DNA of 64,000 nt from Carbonactinospora thermoautotrophica. Its GTDB lineage: Bacteria; Actinomycetota; Actinomycetes; Streptomycetales; Carbonactinosporaceae. Made by a program: the position numbers and the translations under genes. The stretch covers positions 558,001 to 622,000 of the forward strand of contig NZ_JYIJ01000018.1 in the NCBI RefSeq assembly GCF_001543895.1, given 5' to 3'. Below are positions 34,528 to 43,064 of this stretch, in pieces (positions within the stretch are counted from its first letter, which is position 1; every line of letters starts with the position of its first letter). The notes beneath the pieces were generated by a model. It was not told the DNA's origin. It saw nothing but the letters and a program-made list of their open reading frames with translations, and did not search any database.

Positions 34528-35727
34528 CTAGTCGCTGTCCTCGGCGTCGTCCTCGGCGTCCGCGGCTTCGATCTCGTCGCGGGTGAGACCGAGCAGGAAC
34601 AGGATCGTGTCCAGGTACGGCACGTTCACCACGGCGTCCGCGACCTCGCGCACCACCGGCTTGGCGTTGAACGCCACACCCAACCCGGCCGCGTTGAGCA
34701 TGTCCAGGTCGTTGGCGCCGTCCCCGACCGCCACGGTCTGGCTCAGCGGGACGCCGGCTTCCGCCGCGAACCGGCGCAGCGCCGCGGCCTTGCCGGGGCG
34801 GTCGATGATCGGCCCGACCAGCCGGCCGGTCAGCCGGCCGTCGACGATCTCCAACGTGTTGGCCGCCGAGTAGTCGATGCCCAGCTCCGCCACCAGGTGG
34901 TCGGTCACCTGGGTGAACCCGCCCGACACGATCCCGCAGCGGTAGTCCAGGCGTTTCAGCGTCCGGATCAGTGTCCGCGCGCCAGGCGCGAGCCTCACCG
35001 CCCGGCGCACGTCCTCGATCACGCTCGCGTCCAGCCCCGCGAGCAGCGCCACCCGCTCCCGCAGCGACTGCTCGAAGTCCAGCTCGCCGCGCATCGCCGC
35101 CTCGGTCACCTTGGCGACCTCGCCCAGGCAGCCGGCCCGCTCGGCGAGCAGCTCGATCACCTCGTCCTGGATCAGGGTCGAGTCCACGTCCATGACGATC
35201 AGCCGCTTGGCCCGCCGCCACAACCCGGACCGCTGCACGGCCACGTCCACGCCCTGGAGCTTCGCCTCGGCCGCCAGCTCGGCGCGCAGTTTCTCCGTCG
35301 GCGCGCCGGAGACGTGCAACTCGATGCTGGTCACCGGGTACTTCGACAGCCGGAAGATCCGGTCGATGTTCGCCCCACAGGCGGTGATCCGGCCGGTGAT
35401 CGCCCCCATCGCGCCGGACCGCAGCGGCGCGCCGATGAGGGTGACGTGCGACCGGCCCGCCGCCCGTGGCGCGTTGTCGCCCACGCCCGAGCGGATCTCG
35501 GCGTGCATGCCCACTCGGGCGGCCGCCCGGTGCACGGCCGCGCGCAGCTCGCCCTCATCCCGGCCAGCGGTGACCAGGATGCACAGCACGAGCTGGCCGC
35601 GGATGACGATCTGCTCCACGTCGATGACCTCGACGTTGAACTCGCCGAGCGCGTCGAACAGCGTCGAGGTAACGCCGGGCCGGTCCTTACCGGTGATGGT
35701 CACGAGGACGGTACGGGTGTCGTTCAT
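34528..35727 (-). CDS. serB: phosphoserine phosphatase SerB
   Basis: 399 residues. Two ACT domains (1-175; TITGKDRPGVTSTLFDAL and SHVTLIGAPL), then a HAD phosphatase: nucleophile Asp in VMDVDSTLIQDEV (near residue 185), GIVSGGFTQVTDHLV and VGDGANDLDMLNAAG. It makes serine from phosphoserine; the ACT domains probably bind serine for feedback control. ATG 35727 chosen; the very long frame beyond is a shadow of the opposite strand. It ends in a run of acidic residues. Confidence 0.96.
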   Translation of the reverse strand: MNDTRTVLVTITGKDRPGVTSTLFDALGEFNVEVIDVEQIVIRGQLVLCILVTAGRDEGELRAAVHRAAARVGMHAEIRSGVGDNAPRAAGRSHVTLIGAPLRSGAMGAITGRITACGANIDRIFRLSKYPVTSIELHVSGAPTEKLRAELAAEAKLQGVDVAVQRSGLWRRAKRLIVMDVDSTLIQDEVIELLAERAGCLGEVAKVTEAAMRGELDFEQSLRERVALLAGLDASVIEDVRRAVRLAPGARTLIRTLKRLDYRCGIVSGGFTQVTDHLVAELGIDYSAANTLEIVDGRLTGRLVGPIIDRPGKAAALRRFAAEAGVPLSQTVAVGDGANDLDMLNAAGLGVAFNAKPVVREVADAVVNVPYLDTILFLLGLTRDEIEAADAEDDAEDSD

Positions 35728-35847
35728 GGCGGCGTCCACGCTACTCGGCCGACCGGGTGATCCGTACGCCACGTCCACCTGGTGGCCCTTTCCGGGATAT
35801 CGCGAACAACCCATGATCTCGCGCAGGAGCCGAACCAGGGAGGCGTC

Positions 35848-37440
35848 ATGGCCAGCACCTCGCGTCGCTGCTTCCTCGCGCTCGCGCTGAGCGCCGGGGC
35901 ATCGGCGGGCGTTCCCGCGCCAGCAGCCGCCGAACCGGCCCAAGGCGTCGTCTGGCCAGAAAGCCAGGCGCTGCCGTGGTTCAGCCCGCCCGAGCGCCTG
36001 GACGTGCTCGACCTGGTGGCGGCCGGCCCGGACGAGCAGATCCTCGCCGCCTCGCTCCAGGGGAGCGTCAACCGCCGCCGTCCGCGGATCTACCTGCTGC
36101 AGCCGAGCAGCGAGGGACCCGAGACGTGGCTGCGCACGCTCGGCGTGCCCTACGAGCAGGCGCCCGACCTGTACGCGCTGGTCGCCAGGTACCGCGCGGA
36201 GCTGCGCGGCCTGGTCGTGCCCGACCCGGCCGTACCCGCCACGCGCAACCTCGCCACCACCTTCGCCGGGCTGCACGACGCGCTCGTCGCCGCCCCCGCC
36301 CACCTGGAACGGCTGACCAGCCCGCCGTACTCGCTGCCGGTGCTCGCCGACCTGCGCGGCCGGTTCGCCGACAACGCCGCCGCGTACGCCTGGGCGGTCG
36401 CCGAGCTGTGGCCGCGCGCCACGCACCGGATGCTGGTCGGGCTCGACCACGCCGGTTTCCACGGCTACCTGCGCGAGTACGCGGTCGCCAACCGGGCGTT
36501 CGTCTGGTGGGGCAACCCGGCGGTCGCCGCGGAGCGGACGCTGCTGGGACGGCTGCTGGCCGACCTGCCGCCCAACTCCCCCTACCTGGGCTGGTGGCCG
36601 GCGGACGTGGCCGGCGAGAGCGACGGCACCGAGCTGGTGTCGCGCCACAGCGGGTACGTGGTCGCCGCCGACTGGTCGCTCAACCTGAGCGTGTTCGGCG
36701 GCGTGCGCGCCCCCGTCCGGCCGGAGCAGCCGCCGCTGCCGGTCCCGCCGCTGCGCGACCGGGTGTATGTGACGTTCACCGTCACCGACGGCGACAACCT
36801 CCAGTACAACCAGCACCGCATGCGCGTGCTCTGGGACGACCCCGCGCGCGGCCAGGTGCCGCTGAACTGGACGATCAGTCCGCTGCTCCTGGACGCGGGA
36901 CCGGCCATGCTCGCGTACTACCAGCGCACCGCCACCGCGGCCGACCTGCTCGTCGCCGGGCCGTCCGGCGCCGGGTACGCCTACCCCACGCCGTGGCCGG
37001 ACGAGACCTTCCGTGCTTTCACCCGGCAGACCGGCCGGTACATGCGGCTCACCGGCCTGCGCATCGTCAACGTCCTCAACCGGGTGGGTCGCCGCGACGT
37101 CGACCCGACCCCGGCCGAGATGCGCGCCCTGGCCGCCGACGTCCAGCCGCTCGGGATCATGCTGCACTGGACCAACCGGTACGGCACGTCCGTGGTCGCC
37201 GGCGTCCCGGTCGTCACCGGCCGCCTGGTGTTCACCGCCGAGGAGGCCCGGGCCGTGCTCGCCCAGGCCGCCGCGAGTCCGCGACGGCCGCTGTTCGTCT
37301 CGATCGGCGTCCTCGCCTGGACCATGACCCCCGCCGACGTGGCCGCCGTGGCCGCCGAGCTGGACGAGCGGTACGCGGTGGTGCGCGGCGACCAGTTCTT
37401 CGCGCTGCTGCGCCGGGCGCACGGCCTGGCCCCGACGTGA
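35848..37440 (+). CDS. Tat-exported GxGYxYP family protein
   Basis: 530 residues. The N-terminus STSRRCFLALALSAGASAG is a twin-arginine signal, with cleavage likely after the Ala-rich PAPAAAEP stretch. The family-defining GxGYxYP motif is present (SGAGYAYPTPWP, near residue 375). TDGDNLQYNQHRMR is another conserved acidic segment. The family is linked to carbohydrate processing, but its reaction is not known to me. ATG 35848 follows AGGGAGGCG. It is a single gene next to serB, divergent from it. Confidence 0.9.
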   Translation: MASTSRRCFLALALSAGASAGVPAPAAAEPAQGVVWPESQALPWFSPPERLDVLDLVAAGPDEQILAASLQGSVNRRRPRIYLLQPSSEGPETWLRTLGVPYEQAPDLYALVARYRAELRGLVVPDPAVPATRNLATTFAGLHDALVAAPAHLERLTSPPYSLPVLADLRGRFADNAAAYAWAVAELWPRATHRMLVGLDHAGFHGYLREYAVANRAFVWWGNPAVAAERTLLGRLLADLPPNSPYLGWWPADVAGESDGTELVSRHSGYVVAADWSLNLSVFGGVRAPVRPEQPPLPVPPLRDRVYVTFTVTDGDNLQYNQHRMRVLWDDPARGQVPLNWTISPLLLDAGPAMLAYYQRTATAADLLVAGPSGAGYAYPTPWPDETFRAFTRQTGRYMRLTGLRIVNVLNRVGRRDVDPTPAEMRALAADVQPLGIMLHWTNRYGTSVVAGVPVVTGRLVFTAEEARAVLAQAAASPRRPLFVSIGVLAWTMTPADVAAVAAELDERYAVVRGDQFFALLRRAHGLAPT

Positions 37441-37459
37441 CCCGCCGGGTTCCCGGGTA

Positions 37460-38884
37460 TCAGCGGGTGGCCCTGGGCCGGCGCCGCCGCGTACCGGCGT
37501 TCGGCCCGGGGCGAGTCTCGGCGCGGCGGCGGGGCCGCCGGCCGGTCTCACCGAGGTCCTCCACGTCTTCCGCGGCCAGCCCCGGGCGGTGGGTGTGCGG
37601 CAGCACGCCGGTCGCCTGCCCTGGGATGCCCAGCGCCCGGTACAGGTGGTCCGAGGTCGAGTACGTCTCCGGCGGTGCCGCGAACGGCAGGCCCAACACG
37701 CGGTTGACCAGCGACCACCGCGGCATGTCCTGCCAGTCCACGAAGGTCACCGCGACGCCGGACCGGCCCGCCCGCCCGGTACGCCCGACCCGGTGCAGGT
37801 AGGCCCGCTCGTCCAGCGGGCACTCGAAGTTGACGACGTGCGTCACGTTCTCCACGTCGATGCCCCGGGCGGCGACGTCGGTGGCGACGAGCACGTCGAC
37901 CTTGCCGTTGCGGAACGCCCGCAGTGCCTGTTCCCGGGCGCCCTGGCCCAGGTCACCGTGGACGGCGGCGCTGGCGAAACCACGTCGGTCCAACTCGTCG
38001 GTCACCTTCGCGGCGGTCCGCTTCGTACGGCAGAAAACCATGGCCAGGTCACGACCCTCGGCCTGCAGGATGCGGGCCAGCATCTCGACCTTGTCCAGGG
38101 CGTGCACGCGGAAGACGTGCTGGGAGACGGTGGCGACGGTCGCGCCCCCCGGGTCGCTGGCCCGGATGTGCACGGGCCGGGTCATGTGCCGGCGGGCCAG
38201 GGCGATCAGCGGGTCGCGCATTGTCGCGGAGAACAGCATCGTCTGCCGGCTCGCCGGGGTGAGCGCGACGATCTTCTCCACGTCGGGGAGGAACCCCAGG
38301 TCGAGCATCTCGTCGGACTCGTCCAGCACCAGCACGCGGACGCGCGACAGGTCCAGATGACGCCGGCGGGCCAGGTCGAGCAACCGGCCCGGCGTGCCGA
38401 CGACGACGTCGACGCCGTCCCGCAGCGCGTGGATCTGCGGCGCGCAGGCGCGTCCGCCGTACACCGCGAGCACGCGCACCGCGCGGAGCCGGCCGGTGCG
38501 CTCCAAGTCTCCGGCGACCTGGACGCACAGCTCACGGGTGGGGACGACGACCAGCGCCTGGGGGCGTCCGGTGCCGGGGGCGCGGTTGGACCGTCCGGCG
38601 TCGGCGGCCACGGTGACGCGCTGCAGCAAGGGGATGCCGAAGGCCAGCGTTTTACCGGTACCGGTCTTCGCCTGGCCGATGACGTCGGTGCCGGCCAGCG
38701 CGACCGGGAGCGCCATGGCCTGGATGGGAAAGGGTTCGGTGACGCCGAGCGACTCCAGCGCTTCGGCGGTTTCGGGGAGCACCCCGAGACTGCGAAATGT
38801 GGTCAGGACGCGTGCCTCTGCTGTTCTTCCGGATTGGATCGGCGGCCGGGGCAGGGACGCCGTCGGCCGGTTTGGCGCGAGCAC
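37460..38884 (-). CDS. DEAD-box RNA helicase with DESD motif II
   Basis: 474 residues. Nine helicase motifs: Q motif (PFPIQAMALP), Walker A AKTGTGKT, PTRELCVQ, TPGRLL, motif II VLDESDEMLD (DESD where DEAD is usual), SATM, MVFCRTKRTAAK, DVAARGIDV and HRVGRTGRAG. The C-terminal tail is Arg-rich (RRPRRRAETRPGP), suited to RNA binding. RNA remodelling role, perhaps cold-linked because a cold-shock protein gene lies just upstream, separated by a hairpin. GTG 38884 is the only good start codon, but it lies only six bases from that hairpin, so transcription from its own promoter is hard to place. Confidence 0.92.
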   Translation of the reverse strand: MLAPNRPTASLPRPPIQSGRTAEARVLTTFRSLGVLPETAEALESLGVTEPFPIQAMALPVALAGTDVIGQAKTGTGKTLAFGIPLLQRVTVAADAGRSNRAPGTGRPQALVVVPTRELCVQVAGDLERTGRLRAVRVLAVYGGRACAPQIHALRDGVDVVVGTPGRLLDLARRRHLDLSRVRVLVLDESDEMLDLGFLPDVEKIVALTPASRQTMLFSATMRDPLIALARRHMTRPVHIRASDPGGATVATVSQHVFRVHALDKVEMLARILQAEGRDLAMVFCRTKRTAAKVTDELDRRGFASAAVHGDLGQGAREQALRAFRNGKVDVLVATDVAARGIDVENVTHVVNFECPLDERAYLHRVGRTGRAGRSGVAVTFVDWQDMPRWSLVNRVLGLPFAAPPETYSTSDHLYRALGIPGQATGVLPHTHRPGLAAEDVEDLGETGRRPRRRAETRPGPNAGTRRRRPRATR

Positions 38885-38889
38885 CCCGA

Positions 38890-38918
38890 AGCCCCGCCCC
38901 CAGGCTGGGGGCGGGGCT
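38890..38918. terminator. hairpin between cold-shock gene and helicase
   Basis: Perfect 13-bp stem AGCCCCGCCCCCA / TGGGGGCGGGGCT with a GGC loop, downstream of the cold-shock protein on the minus strand. It would end that short transcript, with possible partial read-through into the helicase. Confidence 0.85.
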
Positions 38919-38930
38919 CGGACGCGGAGC

Positions 38931-39134
38931 TCAGAGCGGGCGGACCTGCTCGGCCTGCAGACCCTTGGGGCCCTGGGTGATCTCGAACTCCACCCGCTGG
39001 TTGTCCGTCAGGCTGCGGTACCCGGCGGCCGCGATCGCGGAGAAGTGGACGAAGACGTCAGGGCCGCCCTCGTCCTGGACGATGAACCCGAAACCCTTGT
39101 CGGCGTTGAACCACTTGACCGTACCGGTAGTCAT
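38931..39134 (-). CDS. cold-shock protein (CspA family)
   Basis: 67 residues, one cold-shock OB-fold. RNP1 KGFGFIVQ and RNP2 VFVHFSAI are intact, and [16 protein letters not shown] starts the domain. It binds single-stranded RNA and DNA. ATG 39134, with AAGGAGAC nine bases upstream. The upstream leader (39135-39270) is long and may fold; leaders of csp genes often regulate translation. Confidence 0.97.
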   Translation of the reverse strand: MTTGTVKWFNADKGFGFIVQDEGGPDVFVHFSAIAAAGYRSLTDNQRVEFEITQGPKGLQAEQVRPL

Positions 39135-39807
39135 ATTCGTGTCTCCTTGGGGCGATGCCGTGTCCCGCACCGTGCGGGACCGGAGTTGCCGTCGCGACCG
39201 CCCCGCCGCCGAAACAAGACCGGAGCAACACAAAACGCCCGCGGCAGAATTCCGCGGGCGCTCGTGAAGAACGTTCAGGGAACCACAACTGCAACATCTA
39301 CGACGGTAGCACACCTGCGACCCCACGGCGCCGGCTCCTCGCTCGTTTCTCGAATCCGACGCGCGCGGCGCCGCCACGGCAGCAGCAGGTTGAGATCGCC
39401 GAACTCGTGCCACAGGTAGCCCCGGTCGAGCACGTGGCGGCGGCAGCGGTCCAGCAGCGGGGCGTACCACCACCAGCCGAGGCCCTGACCCGGCCGCCGG
39501 CGGCCTTCACGCTGTTCACCAGCCAGGCGGTGGCGGCCGGTGGCTCCTCGTCGGCTTCCAACGAGGCGACCGGGCGATCACTCGATCGATTTCCTGGCCC
39601 GAGCAGCCTCGGGAACCCGGCGTCAACGCCAGGAACCCGGCTGATCAGCGACATCGGTCGCGCGGCCCGGCCCGGGCCGGTCCTTGGGCCTACGACCAGC
39701 GGGCCGGTTCCGAGGAGCGTGCGGCTGGGGCGCGCTACAGTTCGCCCGGTGACGCTGTACTGGACCGGGTACTGGACCGGTGGCGTGAGACGAGTGAGGG
39801 GAGGGCT
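39135..39807. other. 673-base region with csp leader and a broken frame
   Basis: 39135 onwards holds the csp leader and promoter. On the minus strand between 39275 and about 39600 lies a conserved-looking but broken reading frame, listed separately. Nothing else supported; the plus-strand frame at 39155-39868 is a low-quality shadow. Confidence 0.55.
39275..39605 (-). pseudogene. small conserved-looking ORF broken by a frameshift
   Basis: On the minus strand, one frame reads a segment with all-GC third positions ending around [11 protein letters not shown] (from about 39565 to 39490). A second frame continues with [38 protein letters not shown] and stops at 39275. The second frame has no usable start codon. 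Both halves have the codon bias of real genes, so one frameshift or a sequencing error probably splits a protein of about 100 residues. Function unknown. Confidence 0.5.
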
Positions 39808-40347
39808 ATGCGCGGGTACGGGCCGGACCGCCGGGCCGGCTGGCGACCGGCGGACGAGACCTGGGTGACCAACTACAGCGCGGACGAGCCGACCCAGCTG
39901 CTCCGCCCGACGATCTCGCCGATGAGCCAGGGTCCCAAGCCCTGGCGGCTGGAGCCGCAGTTGGGGGTCGCCGTCCTCGGCGGCGTGGTGGCCTGCACGG
40001 CGCTCGCCCTGCTCAACGCCCGGCGGCTCGACGCGCCCGAGCAGGTCCGCCGGCAGCTGCTACAGGTCGGCCTCGCCTGCTTCGTGGCCCAGTTCGTCCT
40101 GCTGGCCGTGCTGGAGGCGTTCGGCGCGCCGACCGCGAGCCTGTGGCTGGTGCTCATCGGCGCCAGCGTGCTCGCCTACCTGCTGCAGGCACGCCTGGTA
40201 CGGCGGTACGACCGCGCCTTCCAAAGGCGTGACGGGGAGTACGCGCCGTTGTGGAAGCCCGGCCTGATCGCCGCCTTCGGCGGCCGGTTCGTGGACGGCG
40301 CCGCGATGTTCGGCCTCCTGATCCTGCTGTCGGTGATACTCCGGTGA
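39808..40347 (+). CDS. small membrane protein, function unknown
   Basis: 179 residues. About 50 polar N-terminal residues, then three or four helices: LGVAVLGGVVACTALALL, LACFVAQFVLLAVLEAF, LWLVLIGASVLAYLL and a C-terminal MFGLLILLSVIL. Arg/Asp-rich loop between helices. No family recognised. ATG 39808 with GAGGGGAGGG upstream. It is followed, 88 bases on, by the TPR-AAA gene. Confidence 0.75.
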   Translation: MRGYGPDRRAGWRPADETWVTNYSADEPTQLLRPTISPMSQGPKPWRLEPQLGVAVLGGVVACTALALLNARRLDAPEQVRRQLLQVGLACFVAQFVLLAVLEAFGAPTASLWLVLIGASVLAYLLQARLVRRYDRAFQRRDGEYAPLWKPGLIAAFGGRFVDGAAMFGLLILLSVILR

Positions 40348-40435
40348 GCGTCCGGCCGGAGCTGGCCGGGGTCGCGGCCGCGGGGCGCGGGCAGGCGGAG
40401 GAGGCGTACGGCCGCCGCACGGTGAGGAGGGGACG

Positions 40436-41710
40436 TTGACCGAGGACCGCATCGAGTCGCTGCGCCGGGCCGTGGAGGCCCATCCCGAGGATGGCACGCT
40501 CCGGCTGATCCTCGCCGAGGCCCTGGCCGATTCCGGCCGCCGGGCCGAGGCGCTGCGCGAGTACGAGCGGCTGCTGCGGGGCGACGCGCTGGGGGCGGAC
40601 GAGATGCTGCGGGTCGGCCAGCTGGCCGCCGACGAGCAGCGCCTGGACCTGCTCCAGGCGTGCCTGGCCCGGCTGCGCGAGCTGGGCGTGGTCGAGGGCG
40701 TGGGCAACCTCCAGGCGCGCGCCGACCGGTTGCTCGCCGAGCGTGGGCTGGTCCAGGTCCGGGCGGACGGGGCGGACGACCCGTACGGGGACGGGATGCT
40801 GCCCGCCGCGGAGACCACCACGTTCGACCAGATCGGCGGCCTGGCCGACATCAAGAAGGCCATCCACCGCCGGATCATCCTGCCCCAGTCGCGGCCGGAG
40901 CTGTTCCGCCGCTACCGGCGCCAGGCCGGCGGCGGCGTGCTCCTGTACGGGCCGCCTGGCTGCGGCAAGACCCTGCTCGCCCGGGCGACCGCGGGCGAGT
41001 GCGGACTGCCGTTCCTGAACGTGCGCATCGAGGACGTCGTCGACCCTTATCAGGGGGTGTCCGAGCGCAACCTGCACACGGCGTTCGAGCACGCCCGCTC
41101 GATCGCGCCCTGCGTGCTGTTCATCGACGAGCTGGACGGGCTCGCCTATGCTCGGCACAAGCAAGGCGGCTCCAGCACCCGGCGCCTGGTGGACGTGCTG
41201 CTGCAGGAGTTGGACGCGATCGGCTCGGACAACACCGGGGTGCTGGTGCTCGCCGCCACCAACGTGCCGTGGGACGTGGACGAGGCCACGTTGCGCCCGG
41301 GCCGGTTCGACCGGGTGATCTTCGTGCCGCCCCCGGACGAGGCGGCGCGCGTGGAGATCCTGCGCGTCCTGCTGCGCGACGTGCCGTGCGAGGGCGTCGA
41401 CCTGCGCCGGCTCGCCGCGGCCACCCCGCTGTTCAGCGGTGCCGACCTGCGCGCGCTCGTCGAACAGGCCTGCGACGAGGTCATCGAGGAGGCGCTGGCC
41501 GGCGGTGGGGAACCCCCGCTCACCATGCGCCATCTGGAGAACGCCGTGCGGCAGGTCCGGCCCACCACGCTGGACTGGCTGTACCGCGCCGAGGCGTACG
41601 TCGAGTTCGCCAACGCCGCGGAGCGGTACGCCGACGTGGCCAAGTACCTGGCCAACCGCGACGTGCGCCGCCGGCTCAACCGGCACCGGGAGCTCAGACC
41701 GGGGTCTTGA
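40436..41710 (+). CDS. TPR-AAA+ ATPase
   Basis: 424 residues. N-terminal TPR-like helices (about 1-100; EDGTLRLILAEALADSGRRAEALREYERLL), then an AAA domain (about 120-380): Walker A GPPGCGKTLL, Walker B VLFIDELDGL, sensor 1 LAATNVPWDVD and the Arg-finger region RPGRFDRVIF. Short C-terminal helices follow. Such small CDC48/FtsH-like ATPases remodel proteins; the client is unknown. TTG start at 40436 after GAGGAGGGG. Confidence 0.88.
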   Translation: MTEDRIESLRRAVEAHPEDGTLRLILAEALADSGRRAEALREYERLLRGDALGADEMLRVGQLAADEQRLDLLQACLARLRELGVVEGVGNLQARADRLLAERGLVQVRADGADDPYGDGMLPAAETTTFDQIGGLADIKKAIHRRIILPQSRPELFRRYRRQAGGGVLLYGPPGCGKTLLARATAGECGLPFLNVRIEDVVDPYQGVSERNLHTAFEHARSIAPCVLFIDELDGLAYARHKQGGSSTRRLVDVLLQELDAIGSDNTGVLVLAATNVPWDVDEATLRPGRFDRVIFVPPPDEAARVEILRVLLRDVPCEGVDLRRLAAATPLFSGADLRALVEQACDEVIEEALAGGGEPPLTMRHLENAVRQVRPTTLDWLYRAEAYVEFANAAERYADVAKYLANRDVRRRLNRHRELRPGS

Positions 41711-42283
41711 CTTCGCTTCCAACCTGGTGGCCTGACGGTCGGCCTGGGTGGGAGTGCGAGGCCGGGCAGCGCGGGGTTTCGGCCGGAGCGGATCCGCACC
41801 GGCACGTGGGCCTGTTCTCCCGACCAGCCCCACCTGCGACCGCACCGGGTCGAAGCCGGGACGAACAGCGGCGCCTGCCAGTGGACGGGGAGCCGGGCCA
41901 GCAGGTCGCGGATCTGCCAGCCGCGACCGGGTTGATGTTCTCTCCCCATCTCAGGCGACGTGCGTCCACCGGCGCGGCCCGGGAGTCGCGCCGCGGTTCC
42001 AGGCTGGTAGCACCAGCCCGCTCATGATCGGTTGCCCGAGCAAGTGCCGCGAGGGGTGGTAGCAGAACCCACGCCCGGCGGGCACGCCGCGTCACAGCGC
42101 GCCCACACCGTGGGCCCAGTTCCCACGCGTGGGGACCGAAACGCGCGCCGTTTCCCGAGCCCTTCGGCCCCTACCGCGGACACAACCCGCCATACCGATC
42201 GCATGCATAGCCGCGTCCCCTTCGGGGAGAACATTTCAGTGCTTCCGCCGTCAGTGGGCGATGGAGGTGAGGAGGCGGCGTAC
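41711..42283. other. 573-base gap before the histone-fold gene
   Basis: No supported gene. It includes a perfect CCCACGCGTGGG palindrome at 42122-42133 and, at the right end, the ribosome-binding site GGAGGTGAGGAGG of the next gene. Frames here have mixed bias and no recognisable domain. Confidence 0.5.
42122..42133. repeat. 12-bp palindrome CCCACGCGTGGG
   Basis: Perfect dyad 150 bases upstream of the histone-fold gene start; possible regulator site, no known match. Confidence 0.4.
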
Positions 42284-42733
42284 ATGCCAGTGATGGGTGT
42301 AGCCAAGTTCGAGCGCTTCTTCCGTGCCGCGGCCGGTCTGGACGTCGATAAGGACGACCTGAGACGCTACAGCGACTTCGTCAATCAAAAGCTTTACGAC
42401 CTGCTCGTCGTCGGCCAGGCCGCCGCCAAGGCGAATGGCCGTGACATCATCAACCCTCCTGACCTTCCCATCACTAAAGGGCTGCAGGAGAGCATCCGCG
42501 ACTTCAAGGACATCAACGAAGAAATCGAGTTGCAGCGGGTTCTCGAAAACCTCGCCGCACGGCCCTCGCTCGACCTGCCGTTCAGCGAGGAGACCCAGGC
42601 CCAGCTTCCCACCATCGTGGGCGGGATGAGCGTGGCGCTCGCCCGCGCCTTCAAGATCATCGACCCTGATGTGAGGAATCCCCAGACCGAGCAGTGGGAA
42701 CGTGTCTTCCGCATCTTCGCTCTGCTGCTGTAG
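42284..42733 (+). CDS. DUF1931 bacterial histone-fold protein
   Basis: 149 residues, no signal. Recognised as DUF1931 (Aquifex Aq_328 structure is a histone fold): VAKFERFFRAAAGLDVDK, YSDFVNQKLYDLLVVGQAAAKANG, DIINPPDLPITKGLQESI form the first histone fold, and LPFSEETQAQLPTIVGGMSVALARAFKIID the second. The protein is thus a histone-pair fold in one chain. DNA binding is likely but not shown in this organism. ATG 42284 has a very strong site (GGAGGTGAGGAGG) eight bases upstream, so expression may be high. Codon choice is less GC-biased than in neighbours. Confidence 0.9.
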   Translation: MPVMGVAKFERFFRAAAGLDVDKDDLRRYSDFVNQKLYDLLVVGQAAAKANGRDIINPPDLPITKGLQESIRDFKDINEEIELQRVLENLAARPSLDLPFSEETQAQLPTIVGGMSVALARAFKIIDPDVRNPQTEQWERVFRIFALLL

Positions 42734-43064
42734 CGGTCAGCGAAGGACAGGACGGCGCCGGCGCTCTCACCGCCGAGCAGTTCGAGACGGACTTGCGGGA
42801 CGGTACCCGGCTCGGTTTTGACGATGCCGTCCCCCAGACGCTGGGCGAGCCCGCGGCAACGGCGCGGTAACGGCGCCGCTGGCATCCTGTTCGTGTTCTT
42901 GCTGTCGTCCACCCTGCAGCCGGCCCTGCGGCAGCGGTGGCTGCAGGCCCAGCGGGCCCGCGCGATCCGTGTCTGTGTAGGGGTGTCCGGGTGGTGTGCT
43001 GGAGTGCGGCATCGTCTGTGTCCCTTTTCTGTGTTGGCTTGGTTGCCTGTCTTGTGGGGTGGGG
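42734..43064. other. 331-base gap after the histone-fold gene
   Basis: No supported gene. A minus-strand frame around 42750-42900 reads a protein-like stretch (DGIVKTEPGTVPQVRLELLGG) but overlaps the histone end and has no family; it may be a remnant. The right half is low-complexity G/T-rich. Confidence 0.45.

Noticed and set aside
39155-39868. 237-codon plus-strand ORF across the csp upstream region.
   Set aside because: No family; overlaps the start of the next membrane protein gene and a better minus-strand signal.
41711-42283. Candidate genes in the gap before the histone-fold gene.
   Set aside because: Frames on both strands lack domain resemblance and have no good starts; no transposase motif could be traced.
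42750-42900. Minus-strand protein-like stretch (QRLGDGIVKTEPGTVPQVRLELLGG).
   Set aside because: Overlaps the end of the histone-fold gene; no start, no family. Possibly a remnant, not enough to call.
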